A stretch of 64,000 nt of DNA from JAVJSU01 sp040219275 (lineage in GTDB: Bacteria; Chloroflexota; Anaerolineae; Aggregatilineales; Phototrophicaceae): the NCBI GenBank assembly GCA_040219275.1, contig JAVJSU010000072.1:1-64000 (forward strand). Reading direction: 5' to 3'. The notes beneath the pieces were generated by a model. The model did not search any database, was not told the origin of the DNA, and saw only the letters and a list, made by a program, of their open reading frames with translations. The number at the start of each line of letters is the position of its first letter. The first letter of the stretch is position 1. A program made the position numbers and the translations under genes. Below, one piece after another: positions 45,858 through 54,759 of the stretch.

Positions 45858-46220
45858 ATGTCCAAAAAATCTGTTCGCCGTAGTCTTGCCATGACCCCGG
45901 ATATGCGTGATCGTCTAGCGCAATTGGTCAGCAAACAACCCCGTAACATCACTGAAGCTGATCTCATTCGTCAGGCAATTAGGCAATATCTGGATGAGCA
46001 GGAAGACCTCATTGGAAGTCGCAAACATTTCCAGAAATCCTTGCGTGAACGTGTCGATCAACTGGAAGCAACGCTCGCATTCCACCTTAATGTCTTGATC
46101 CACTTGCTGGCATCGGATGAAACACAGCTACGCGAAGCCATTATCGCCACCAAAGAAGATGGCGAAACACTACTCGCGCAGATGCGAGCTGTTCGCGAAT
46201 TGCAGGAGTCCAGCGATTGA
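45858..46220 (+). CDS. Ribbon-helix-helix protein, MobC-like relaxosome accessory
   Basis: A 120-residue protein. The N-terminus KKSVRRSLAMTPDMRDRLAQLV followed by NITEADLIRQAIRQYLDEQE is a ribbon-helix-helix DNA-binding fold. A long helix forms the rest (RERVDQLEATLAFHLNVLIHLLAS). Such proteins bind the origin of transfer and assist the relaxase, or repress their own promoter. Its stop overlaps the TTG start of the relaxase-like gene, which supports the relaxosome role. Start at ATG 45858 with GGTGGAG upstream. Confidence 0.75.
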   Translation: MSKKSVRRSLAMTPDMRDRLAQLVSKQPRNITEADLIRQAIRQYLDEQEDLIGSRKHFQKSLRERVDQLEATLAFHLNVLIHLLASDETQLREAIIATKEDGETLLAQMRAVRELQESSD

Positions 46221-46885
46221 GTAAAGCGATTATCGTTGTAGACTTCGCTTATAAAGGACCTCATCGCAAAGGGCGTGGCACCGGTCATCAGGGACTACGT
46301 AGCACGCTGAAATATTTGCAGTATCGTGACAACCGTACCGATCATCTGCCACAAATGCAAGACAACGAACGATGGCGTGATCTGGGCATGGGTCAACACT
46401 ACCGTGAAATATTTGAAAACTGCGATCATTTACAGAGCAAGCACGTTCTTGCCTGGACATGGGTGGTCTCCCCTGCCCCCGATCTGATAGCACTTGTTCC
46501 TGAAGAAAAACGACCTCAACTACTTTGTGATTTAACCGAACGCATCGTGGAAGATTATTACACCGAGCGTGGTTTTGAGCTGCCTGAATACAGCTATGTC
46601 CTTCATGATCGTTTGACCGACACAAAAGAAGAAGGTGAAGAACCCATGCAACATTTACATACCCATGTCGTACTTCCGGGAACCGTGTCATCTATCGCTG
46701 AACGTCTACCCGTTTACAACAATAAAGAGCGTGGTCATGACGCTCTCTTCCGGCAGGTCGCGTCCCGGCATTTTGCTGACATGCTAGATGAGGCAGTGGG
46801 TGTCGAATGGCGTTTACAACGCGAAGAAGAACCTGAGATAAAACCTGATGTTAACGACCTGGATGCATGGTTCACACGTAGTTAA
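46217..46885 (+). CDS. Relaxase-like protein with HxHxH-type motif
   Basis: A 222-residue protein starting at TTG 46217 (AGGAG 9 bp upstream, overlapping the previous stop). MQHLHTHVVLPG matches the metal-binding histidine motif of HUH relaxases. A preceding segment HVLAWTWVVSPAPDLI and ELPEYSYVLHDRL are consistent with that fold. Candidate nucleophile tyrosines are in LKYLQYRDN or GQHYREIF. It is short for a relaxase (usually over 300 aa) and has no helicase domain. The coupling protein gene follows after one small gene. It would nick the transfer origin and lead the DNA strand into the recipient. Specific MOB class not determined. Confidence 0.72.
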   Translation: MSKAIIVVDFAYKGPHRKGRGTGHQGLRSTLKYLQYRDNRTDHLPQMQDNERWRDLGMGQHYREIFENCDHLQSKHVLAWTWVVSPAPDLIALVPEEKRPQLLCDLTERIVEDYYTERGFELPEYSYVLHDRLTDTKEEGEEPMQHLHTHVVLPGTVSSIAERLPVYNNKERGHDALFRQVASRHFADMLDEAVGVEWRLQREEEPEIKPDVNDLDAWFTRS

Positions 46886-46896
46886 AGGAATATGCA

Positions 46897-47112
46897 ATGA
46901 GTCACCTGAAACCACAAACTACATTGGGCGAATTCACTCTGCTCACGCTTTTACTGGCAGGCACAGCTATTGGGCGTGTATTGGGCTTTGGCTTTGATGA
47001 AGCGCTCTACCTTGCAACCCTCTTCCTTATTGGGATTATTTGGTTACTCAACCGTTTTCTATTGCGACGTGTAAACTCCCCTACCCATGAAATCGAAAGT
47101 GATGACACATGA
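46897..47112 (+). CDS. Small membrane protein of the transfer operon
   Basis: A 71-residue protein with two hydrophobic segments (LGEFTLLTLLLAGTAIGRVLGF; ALYLATLFLIGIIWLLNRFLL) and a short acidic C-terminal tail (ESDDT). Its stop overlaps the ATG of the coupling-protein gene by 4 bp. By position it may help anchor or assemble the coupling protein in the inner membrane. No family recognised. AAAGGA lies upstream of the ATG. Confidence 0.65.
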   Translation: MSHLKPQTTLGEFTLLTLLLAGTAIGRVLGFGFDEALYLATLFLIGIIWLLNRFLLRRVNSPTHEIESDDT

Positions 47113-49106
47113 TCTACTGGTTTTTTACGGATGGGCGTGAGATGCTGAGTAGCCTGCTCATTCCTTTATCCTGTTTGACATTGCTCATGCCTTTAATTGC
47201 CAGTGCTGTTTTCGGTGCAGGTATTCAACGTAGTAGCGACCTTCAAAGCATCTCTGGTTGGAAACGTGGGTTAAAAATCTTCACCCACATCATTGTATTG
47301 ATGGGCATCACTACAATTTACCTGTCTTTGGTCAGTGACATGGCAATTCAGACAGTACGCGGTAGACAAGCGACCAATGTCTTCATCCGTACTATGGCAG
47401 GCGGTCCTGATAATATCGACCACATGCGCTTGTTCGGCTTTGGCATGATGCTCTTGTTCAGCTGGGTTGTCATCACGATTGGCTTGCACAATGGCTTGAA
47501 GAGCGGTGGCTGGTTACGTGAGCGCATAGATCGATTGCGAACACCACAGGTCAAACGAGGTGCTTTGGGGTCATCACATTTCTGTTCACAACGCGAGTAC
47601 AAACGCTTTCGCCGCGAAGACCCTGAAGGCTTAATCTTGCTGGGTGCGTTCTGGGGTGAAGACAAACGACGACTTGATCTGGGTACGGGGCGATTTTGTC
47701 TGGGTGGAGAGGATATTTCACGCGGTATTTTGACACTCGGTGGACCGGGTTCAGGTAAGACACAGGGAATTATTTTACCAGCGATTGCAGATCGAATGCT
47801 GGCAGGACACTCGCTGGTGGTGGCTGACCCACAGGGTGAAATTACAACGCATATCCTCAAATATGCCGCCATCACACGTCATCTGGTTGTGGTACATGAT
47901 CCAACGTCAACGATTGGACCACGTTATAATCTGGCTGAGAATATTGATAACGTATCGGATGCCCGTGCTATTGCTGATGTCCTTGTGCCATCCGCGCAGG
48001 GAGACAACAAATTCTGGACAGACAGTGCCGCCGCGTTGTTGGCTGCCTGCCTGATACGCTTTCCCAATCTCGGCGAAATCTATAATGCGATGAATGATCT
48101 TAAAGCATTGGCGACCAAACTGGCTGAAAAGAAAGATGATGCGGCATTATTGGCAAATAGCTTTATCGCCTCTGTAGGTTCAGATGGCAAAGTGGCATCC
48201 AATGTCGTCGCAACATTAGCAACAGCACTCACGGGTTGGGCATCTACGGATGTGCGTGATAACACTGCCGCATCGGACTTCGATGCAGAGTTGATCGTTG
48301 AGCAACCTACTGTTGTCGTGCTGACCTGTCCGGGCAGGATGCGTGCTGTCTATGCCTCTTATCTCGGTGCGACCCTGCGTAAAGTTATGTTGGATCTGGA
48401 TACCATCGGTGAACGCAATAAAGGTCCGCTACCCATGCCCGTTGGCGTGATCCTCGATGAATTTCCGACACTAGGTAAACTCGATTCACTTGTCGCTGAT
48501 GTGAACCTCGTGCGTAAACGCCGAATTTCCATTCTCATTGGCGCACAGACAAAAGGACAATTCCACCTGATTTACGGCAATGAAGGCACACAGGCATTAT
48601 TCACTGGTCTGGCAACACAGGTGATCTATGGCGGTTGTGATGCGGACACGGCAGAGTTCTACAGCAAAGCCAGTGGAACAGCCACACAGGAAGGCTCAGG
48701 CGATGATAAATACAGCCGATCCCGCCCATTGCTGACTGTCGATGAGGTCATTACCCCGCAAGTCGGTAACTGCACCATTTTTGCCCGCTATGTTGAAGCC
48801 GGATTTGCCACACAAGTTGTATTGAATGCCCGACTGACCCGCTTCTACGAACGCGAAGATTGGTCTCGTCGATTGAGTGATGTAAGGGAAATTGAACCGC
48901 TATTACTGGAGCGAGGTATCTCACTGGACTTGCCAGCATTACCACCTCCCCCACCAGAAGAAGCCAAGCGCGATAAGCTGAGAGAGGCATATCAACTAGC
49001 CATGGATAAAGCCGGAGAAAAAGCGAGCGGAACACAATTCACCCGCATGGATCTAATGCGTCAAAAACACGAACAACGTAAACAGCAGATTGAGGTGCAG
49101 GCATGA
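47109..49106 (+). CDS. virD4: Type IV coupling protein (VirD4/TraG family)
   Basis: A 665-residue conjugative coupling ATPase. Three to four hydrophobic segments lie in the first 135 residues (LLIPLSCLTLLMPLIASAVF; THIIVLMGITTIYLSL; LFGFGMMLLFSWVVITIGL). Walker A LGGPGSGKTQGI is near residue 212 and Walker B PVGVILDEFPTLGKL near 447, with FYSKASGT and the C-terminal basic tail. It links the relaxosome to the secretion channel and pumps DNA. It starts 4 bp before the end of the small membrane gene and overlaps the HU-like gene by 4 bp, so all are one operon with the relaxase. Confidence 0.92.
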   Translation: MIYWFFTDGREMLSSLLIPLSCLTLLMPLIASAVFGAGIQRSSDLQSISGWKRGLKIFTHIIVLMGITTIYLSLVSDMAIQTVRGRQATNVFIRTMAGGPDNIDHMRLFGFGMMLLFSWVVITIGLHNGLKSGGWLRERIDRLRTPQVKRGALGSSHFCSQREYKRFRREDPEGLILLGAFWGEDKRRLDLGTGRFCLGGEDISRGILTLGGPGSGKTQGIILPAIADRMLAGHSLVVADPQGEITTHILKYAAITRHLVVVHDPTSTIGPRYNLAENIDNVSDARAIADVLVPSAQGDNKFWTDSAAALLAACLIRFPNLGEIYNAMNDLKALATKLAEKKDDAALLANSFIASVGSDGKVASNVVATLATALTGWASTDVRDNTAASDFDAELIVEQPTVVVLTCPGRMRAVYASYLGATLRKVMLDLDTIGERNKGPLPMPVGVILDEFPTLGKLDSLVADVNLVRKRRISILIGAQTKGQFHLIYGNEGTQALFTGLATQVIYGGCDADTAEFYSKASGTATQEGSGDDKYSRSRPLLTVDEVITPQVGNCTIFARYVEAGFATQVVLNARLTRFYEREDWSRRLSDVREIEPLLLERGISLDLPALPPPPPEEAKRDKLREAYQLAMDKAGEKASGTQFTRMDLMRQKHEQRKQQIEVQA

Positions 49107-49402
49107 GTGCGAACCGAGGTTCGTTGAACAAGAATAAGATGGTACGCGAGATTGGGCGACGTACCCGCTTGAAAAATCAGGATGTGCAGTTGATGCTAGA
49201 AACACTCATTGACGTGTGGATGGAAGAGCTTGTCGCTGGTGGCAGGATTGAGCTAGAGAACTTCCTTGTGCTGGAGACACAGACTATTGACCGGGGTGAA
49301 CAGCGCGGGACGCTCACCAGCGGTGAAGCGCCGCGCATTATCCGACAGATAAGTTTGAGGGTGAGCAAAAAGTTGAAATCTTTACTGAATACCGAAATTT
49401 GA
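49103..49402 (+). CDS. HU/IHF-like DNA-binding protein
   Basis: A 99-residue protein following the HU pattern: LNKNKMVREIGRRTRLKNQDVQLMLETLIDVWMEELVAGGRIELENFLVLET (N-terminal helices and first strands), and RQISLRVSKKLKSLL at the end. The central DNA-binding arm is short and lacks the usual RNP motif, reading TSGEAPRIIRQ. It overlaps the coupling-protein gene by 4 bp. It probably bends DNA at the transfer origin or within the relaxosome. Its divergence suggests an element-specific role. Confidence 0.8.
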   Translation: MSANRGSLNKNKMVREIGRRTRLKNQDVQLMLETLIDVWMEELVAGGRIELENFLVLETQTIDRGEQRGTLTSGEAPRIIRQISLRVSKKLKSLLNTEI

Positions 49403-49475
49403 TCGAAATTTACAATCAAATCACACGTATTGATTTACAATTGAAACTGATACAGTGTGTTAGTTGGAGGAATTA

Positions 49476-50735
49476 ATGGGCGACAAGCGACTTTATTTTG
49501 ATGAGTACGAAAACAAGCAATACTATCTTGATGAGAATGGGGATCGGGTATACGTAGAATCGGAGTTACCCGCCAAAAAACCTGACTCCTCTGTCAAAGT
49601 CGCTGTCATTGGTGGTGTGTTTGCTATCATTGTTGCAATAATTGGAATAATTCCCTTGTTCCCCCGTGAAACTCTATCTGGGGAAACGGAACTTGTACCA
49701 GCTTTTTGCCTTATCTTAAATTCTCAGCTTGTCAATTCCATTCTCAACTGTGGATACCAAAACAGGGATATAGAAATCGCTGTTGCCGCAACACTTACAG
49801 CCAATGCGCCAACGCCTAATCCAGTAGAAACTTCAGTAGCACAAACGTTGACAGCAGTAGCCGAGCAAACTTTAACAGCTACAGCACTAACATCCTTACC
49901 TACAGATACTGCAACACCTATCCCAACTTCATCAGCAAGTCAAACTGCAACAAATACGCCAATTCCCATTGAACCCTTCTGTGCTTTTCTAACCCTGTCT
50001 CAGATTTCGTCATTACAGCAAATACAAGATGCATCAGATTCCATTAGTCAGGCTGAAGCATTTGCTGGATATAGACAAAATGATTATATCGTCGGTGAAA
50101 CAATTCCAGAAAATGTTGTCATAGCTACAGATTTCAGCCCTTATCAGCCCGATACAACAGATTTTAATTCTGTTGGAGTAACTCCAATAAACAACAACGA
50201 TGGATATGGGTTATTCCTAACTAATCGAGCGATTATTGCAAGCTATCCAGGTACATACTGGTGTGTCAGGGATGATTCGTCTGCTACTGCTACCCCTGAA
50301 ATACGAACACCAACACAATCCACTCCTTCGATTTCAACATGCCGTCCTATAGATGAAGCGAATAATATGCCTTCAAGTAGCGAATACACTCTCACTGTAG
50401 AGCCTAACCAGTTTCATATTTGGTCATCTGGTAGAATCACAGTAAGTTATGAAGGGGAGGTTATTTCTAGCGTACAAGATGAGGGATATAAAGGGTTTAT
50501 ATCTGTCTTTTTACCTGTAGGTAACGAACAGACAATATACAACATTACGAATGTGAACCCAACCTACAATTACCATGCTATATACGAAAATTGTTCATCC
50601 CAACAGAGAATAAACGAAACTGAAAGGCACGCTCGCAATCTAACATTTCCTGGAGATTGCGGTGATGGTTGTGACGAGGTATATATCCGTATTTTTACAG
50701 GTTCTTCTCTTGAAGAAGAGTTATTTTCGCCATAA
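49476..50735 (+). CDS. Membrane-anchored Thr/Pro-rich protein
   Basis: A 419-residue protein. ATG 49476 has GGAGG 5 bp upstream, in preference to TTG 49464. The N-terminus has repeated DEYENKQYYLDENGDRVYVE-type acidic-Tyr units, then one transmembrane helix (VKVAVIGGVFAIIVAIIGIIPLF, about 34-56) and a Thr/Ala/Pro-rich linker with repeated TAVAEQTLTATA and TPIPT units. The external part contains several Cys and ends with a beta-rich domain (YTLTVEPNQFHIWSSGRITVSYEGE). The linker style is typical of Chloroflexota surface proteins. The gene is markedly more AT-rich than its neighbours and may be a late insertion at the end of the transfer operon. Function unknown. Confidence 0.65.
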   Translation: MGDKRLYFDEYENKQYYLDENGDRVYVESELPAKKPDSSVKVAVIGGVFAIIVAIIGIIPLFPRETLSGETELVPAFCLILNSQLVNSILNCGYQNRDIEIAVAATLTANAPTPNPVETSVAQTLTAVAEQTLTATALTSLPTDTATPIPTSSASQTATNTPIPIEPFCAFLTLSQISSLQQIQDASDSISQAEAFAGYRQNDYIVGETIPENVVIATDFSPYQPDTTDFNSVGVTPINNNDGYGLFLTNRAIIASYPGTYWCVRDDSSATATPEIRTPTQSTPSISTCRPIDEANNMPSSSEYTLTVEPNQFHIWSSGRITVSYEGEVISSVQDEGYKGFISVFLPVGNEQTIYNITNVNPTYNYHAIYENCSSQQRINETERHARNLTFPGDCGDGCDEVYIRIFTGSSLEEELFSP

Positions 50736-50778
50736 TTAGGTTGATTAACATGGTGAAAGACTCTTCTTCAAATTTGTT

Positions 50779-53352
50779 CTACAAATCAAAATCGGGTGAC
50801 ACTGGCTCAGCCTTCGGCTCTTCCTCAACCTCATCCAACTTTACAAACTGGTGAATCGGATCGGTGTACAGCCCCTCGGCCTCAATTCGCGCATCACGCT
50901 CCGCGTTGGGATTGTAGGGATGCCAATCTGCTGGATCGCGGGTTAGCGTCAACTTGAGGTCACGGTAATCGTCCAACTCCTGCCCTTCCAGTGTTTTCCA
51001 CTCCACTGGATGTCCTTCTAACCGAGTCACCTCTTCTGCCAGTTCGGGTCCTTCCAGCAACCCAGGCATCAGGTATCCCTTAAACTCTTCACCGAACTTG
51101 TCAGACGCTTCAATTGTTTCAAAATGCGCCATTTCCAGCATACGGAAGGGTTCATTTTCATCCATCGCAGGAGTCCCAATTGCCTCTGGATCATGTTCAA
51201 TGCCATCATAAACAACCATGTGCATCGCATGTCCGAGCGGTTCACCCTCTGGATCATTCACCGGAATGGTTTCTAAACGCCAGTAGGGATTTTGCGCTTG
51301 GGGGTCAGGCTCAGGATCATCAATCACTTCACCATCCGTATTCCAGTAAGGATTGATCTCTCCTTCTAACTGCTGAGCCAGCGTCTCAAAACGATCTGGT
51401 GGACCTTCGCGGAATAATCGCGTATCCGCCCGATCTACATCAAGATAGCCATTTTGCATCGCCTGTAATTCGGCTTTGTGCATCATGGCTTCCAAGCCAC
51501 GTTCATCATATACATCAAGCAAAGCCTCACGATCAGCCTGCGCCAATTCTCGCTCATCATCAGGGTCATAGGTTTGTATAGTCTGTGAAGCACGCTCTAC
51601 ATCGCCACCCTCTTCCTCCCAAACCTTTTCCACTGCCAACGCTAATGACGAAGTATCGCTTGAATTCAGCACTACAGCGTAATTCACTGTCGAATCGAGT
51701 GGAGATAATAGACGACCATCATCCCCATCTAATGTCAACTCAAACTCATTAGTCACCGTTAAGTTTTCATCCTCTCGTGTTTGCTGTGTTTCTGTTGCCC
51801 ATTCATAGGATTCACGCCAGGTCACACCGTATCTCGCCAGATCATCATCAATTTCTTCCTCACGAGCAGTCTGAAAAGGATCCAGTGGACCCTGTGTAAA
51901 CAATCGTGGGTCATCGCGCTCAGGGTCGATGACACCTGCTTCAATGCCTGCAACTTCTACCAGTCGCATCGCATCCTGCAAACGATCTTCGTCCAGCATC
52001 TCATTAGCAATCACCGCATTATCACGGGCAACTTCCCAATCAGGCTGTGGAACAACCAGTCGTTCATAGTCGTCTGTTCCCCATTCCTTATAAACATCGA
52101 GGAAAGACTCTCCATTCGCCGAAATCGCACCAATGGTATAAGAAGGACCAGCTAATTCACGTTCGCGGTTGGTCGTAAAAGCATCAGGCGGTGCATTATC
52201 TTCAAAGAAGATACGTGGGTCGTCGCGCTCAGGATCAAGGTAGCCACCTGCCACTGCCATACTCTCAGCGAGGTTCAGCGCGGACTCGATGCCCTTTTCA
52301 TCCATCAACGTTTCAAGTTCACGTTCATCGACTGCGGCTTCATCGTACATGCCATACTCACCAATGGTCAGCGTATCAAAGCGACGCTCACCACCTGACA
52401 TCCATGTTTTCACAGCTTCCAGTGAGGGCTGATTATCTTCACTAACGCCATAGCCGAAGTAATATTCAGGGCGTGGGTCAAGCGACGGCAAATCCAGCGG
52501 TTCGGGAAATTCCTGCCCATAAGCATCCGCCACATCATGAGCAAACTGCTGTGCCATGAAGACATCACCCTTCTGGAGATACATTTCCAAGCCCGGTAAC
52601 GCCCACGCAGATGCAGGGTCATCATCGGGCAGAGGCATGACCGGATAGGAATCAGCCCGTTGTGTGCCATCATCCAGCTCTAATGCCCTGAAATAACGTA
52701 ACTCATAAGCGTCCGCTGTGATGTCAGATTCAGGGTTCTCCCGTTCTACTACTGAGAACCGGTGCGCCGTGCCACCCCCGTCAACATGACGAACTGAGTC
52801 ATCATCAGCATCAAACAGGGGTGTGGTGATGGACTTGCCATTCAGTTCTGCTTGAACCTGAGCGGTTTCGAGCAAACGATCTACGCCTTCTTCGACAAAA
52901 GTTTCATCCAACAGATCGATAAGTTGTTCAAGCGATTCGCGCTCACCCACCGCCAAACTTGCACTCTGGATGCCAAGCTCACCCACTGCCAGCAAATGCG
53001 CGGCAGAGGGCGTATCATCTTCAGGAGCATCCGGGGGATAGGTCACAGCCATGTAGAAAATATCTTCCTCAAAGGGCTGATCACTCAAACGCTGAACATC
53101 GTCACCCCAACCTGCTAAGCCGTCTTTTTCCAGTGTGCCTTCGATCTCATGGAATTGCTCCTCAGCTTCCATCCATGAATTGTGTTGTCCCACTGTCAAT
53201 CGCTGTTCACGCCCCAGTCCATAATCATCAACTGAAGTACGAACCAGATCGACATGGTATTTCGCACCATATTCGTCCCCTTCCGGTGGTACAATTTCAG
53301 CCGCATAGATTGAACCCTCTTCATCAATGTGACGGATTGGCTTATCGCTCAT
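50779..53352 (-). CDS. Large acidic protein with four internal repeats
   Basis: An 857-residue, very Asp/Glu-rich soluble protein. I take ATG 53352 (GAAAGGA upstream), which overlaps the preceding gene; an upstream ATG at 53367 is possible. A unit of the form A-x-x-A...G-y-l-D-x-x-R-x-D-x-R-l-F appears about four times: near residues 161-185, 354-390 (YLDPERDDPRIF), 462-490 (VIDPERDDPRLF) and 627-650 (YLDVDRADTRLF). Three of these continue with PPDxFxT. A related copy occurs in the protein at 53584-54756. No enzyme motif or signal peptide. High acidity with beta-rich repeats could suit a DNA mimic or a protein carried by conjugation; this is speculation. Co-transcribed with the two genes upstream. 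Confidence 0.65.
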   Translation of the reverse strand: MSDKPIRHIDEEGSIYAAEIVPPEGDEYGAKYHVDLVRTSVDDYGLGREQRLTVGQHNSWMEAEEQFHEIEGTLEKDGLAGWGDDVQRLSDQPFEEDIFYMAVTYPPDAPEDDTPSAAHLLAVGELGIQSASLAVGERESLEQLIDLLDETFVEEGVDRLLETAQVQAELNGKSITTPLFDADDDSVRHVDGGGTAHRFSVVERENPESDITADAYELRYFRALELDDGTQRADSYPVMPLPDDDPASAWALPGLEMYLQKGDVFMAQQFAHDVADAYGQEFPEPLDLPSLDPRPEYYFGYGVSEDNQPSLEAVKTWMSGGERRFDTLTIGEYGMYDEAAVDERELETLMDEKGIESALNLAESMAVAGGYLDPERDDPRIFFEDNAPPDAFTTNRERELAGPSYTIGAISANGESFLDVYKEWGTDDYERLVVPQPDWEVARDNAVIANEMLDEDRLQDAMRLVEVAGIEAGVIDPERDDPRLFTQGPLDPFQTAREEEIDDDLARYGVTWRESYEWATETQQTREDENLTVTNEFELTLDGDDGRLLSPLDSTVNYAVVLNSSDTSSLALAVEKVWEEEGGDVERASQTIQTYDPDDERELAQADREALLDVYDERGLEAMMHKAELQAMQNGYLDVDRADTRLFREGPPDRFETLAQQLEGEINPYWNTDGEVIDDPEPDPQAQNPYWRLETIPVNDPEGEPLGHAMHMVVYDGIEHDPEAIGTPAMDENEPFRMLEMAHFETIEASDKFGEEFKGYLMPGLLEGPELAEEVTRLEGHPVEWKTLEGQELDDYRDLKLTLTRDPADWHPYNPNAERDARIEAEGLYTDPIHQFVKLDEVEEEPKAEPVSPDFDL

Positions 53353-53587
53353 CGGCATCCTTTCCACTCAAACGAACCGGAAATGCCAGATCTTCTGCCC
53401 GAAGTGGCACAAACAGTCCTGTTTCTGTCAAAGTCGCTTTGCTCGTCATGAGTGTCAATTGCAAGGCACGGCGAACTGTTGCCGATTTATCCAGATTGAA
53501 ACGCTTGGACAATTGTTCCAGATGCGCCTTTTCTTCGGGCGATAGGCGCACCGTGAAGCTATAATCGCGTGTTATGCTATCGCTCAC
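53342..53587 (-). CDS. Ribbon-helix-helix regulator
   Basis: An 81-residue protein. DYSFTVRLSPEEKAHLEQLSKRFNLDKSATVRRALQLTLM is a clear ribbon-helix-helix (Arc/MetJ-type) DNA-binding fold. The C-terminal tail is short and charged. It sits between two acidic-protein genes, overlapping the upstream one by 4 bp and the downstream one by 11 bp, so the three are translated together. It probably regulates this operon or acts as a DNA partner of the acidic proteins. Confidence 0.8.
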   Translation of the reverse strand: MSDSITRDYSFTVRLSPEEKAHLEQLSKRFNLDKSATVRRALQLTLMTSKATLTETGLFVPLRAEDLAFPVRLSGKDADER

Positions 53588-54756
53588 AGTTCCACCTCCC
53601 AGTTATCCCGTGTGTAATCAGCAATATCGCGTGCCGTATCCGATTCCAGAGCCAATCCACGCTCGTTCTCCCACAGTTCACGCTGGTCAGTTGCCAATGC
53701 CATGCCTTCTGCCGTATCAAAGACCTGCTCAATACCACCTTTCTGTGCAACCTGAATCAGATATTCCGCCGCACTGTAAGCCTTATCCCAATCACCCGGC
53801 ACGCAGGGAGCAAGTTGTGCTTCCATTGCACCCGTTTCCGGATCACGTCCCAGCGACAGGATGCTGGTCACACAGTTCTCGCGATCATCCTTATCTGATT
53901 GAAAAACACCAATCCAATAAGCTGTCCCCGTTTCCACGTCATAAAATGGTGGTGGATCCAGGCTTGGATCGAAGTTCTCAGCCTGCACCCCAATGGCATT
54001 CAATGCCTGAAACGCCGCTTCATCCACTTCAGGCTCGGGTTCCAGTTCTTGCTCGACCACCACCCCACCCAGCTCAATCGCCGTCTGGATCAGCGGATCA
54101 ATGGCTTCAATCGGGGGTTCATCTGCCATCTCAGGTGCAAAGGCTTCCAGATCACGGATATAGTCATACGCCACATATTCTTCCGGTTCTGCACCGCGCC
54201 AGTTCTGTGGTTCCGGATTCATCGCAAAGGCTTTGTTCTCGGCAAATTCAGGCACTTGCCAAGGTGCCAGTCCCTCCTCATGAATCATCTCTTGCAAATC
54301 GTGGTAGATATGAGTCGCCTCATCCACATCACCCGATGCAGTGATGGGTAGATAACTCCCACCTAAATCACCGGTATCGGCATCTGCGTAAAGATCAATT
54401 GCCCCGATTTCATAGCGATTTTCGCCTGCATCTTCACCACGATCGACACCAATCAAACGGGCATCATGCCATGACCAGCTTTCATCAAGTGGTTCAGCTT
54501 GCTCAAAGCCCTGTAGACCATCCTGTGAGAGTGGTGGCACATCCGGCAGATCTCTGAGATCATCGAGTGTGTAATCATCTGGAATTGGTAATAGGTCAAC
54601 ATCTGGCGGGGGTGGGTAAGGATCAAAATCCAGACCCGGATCGTAGGTATAGTCATCATCCAGTGGCATCCCCGCCCAGGTATCCTCCATATAAAAATCA
54701 GGAGGAGGTTCGAGATTGTCGTAGTCCATCGGTGGTGGTTCGTACATATCGCTCAT
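53584..54756 (-). CDS. Acidic Pro-rich protein with shared repeat module
   Basis: A 390-residue strongly acidic protein. The first 80 residues are low-complexity Asp/Pro/Tyr (DYDNLEPPPDFYMED, DPYPPPPDVDLLPIPDD). Near residue 225 it contains DPLIQTAIELGGVVVEQE, closely matching a motif in the methyltransferase-helicase (DPLVQVAIELGGVLVEED). The C-terminus (GIEQVFDTAEGMALATDQRELWENER) matches the repeat unit of the neighbouring 857-residue protein. No known domain. It starts 3 bp after the topoisomerase gene in the same operon. The shared motifs suggest that these element proteins meet a common partner (inference). Confidence 0.62.
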   Translation of the reverse strand: MSDMYEPPPMDYDNLEPPPDFYMEDTWAGMPLDDDYTYDPGLDFDPYPPPPDVDLLPIPDDYTLDDLRDLPDVPPLSQDGLQGFEQAEPLDESWSWHDARLIGVDRGEDAGENRYEIGAIDLYADADTGDLGGSYLPITASGDVDEATHIYHDLQEMIHEEGLAPWQVPEFAENKAFAMNPEPQNWRGAEPEEYVAYDYIRDLEAFAPEMADEPPIEAIDPLIQTAIELGGVVVEQELEPEPEVDEAAFQALNAIGVQAENFDPSLDPPPFYDVETGTAYWIGVFQSDKDDRENCVTSILSLGRDPETGAMEAQLAPCVPGDWDKAYSAAEYLIQVAQKGGIEQVFDTAEGMALATDQRELWENERGLALESDTARDIADYTRDNWEVEL

Positions 54757-54759
54757 CGG

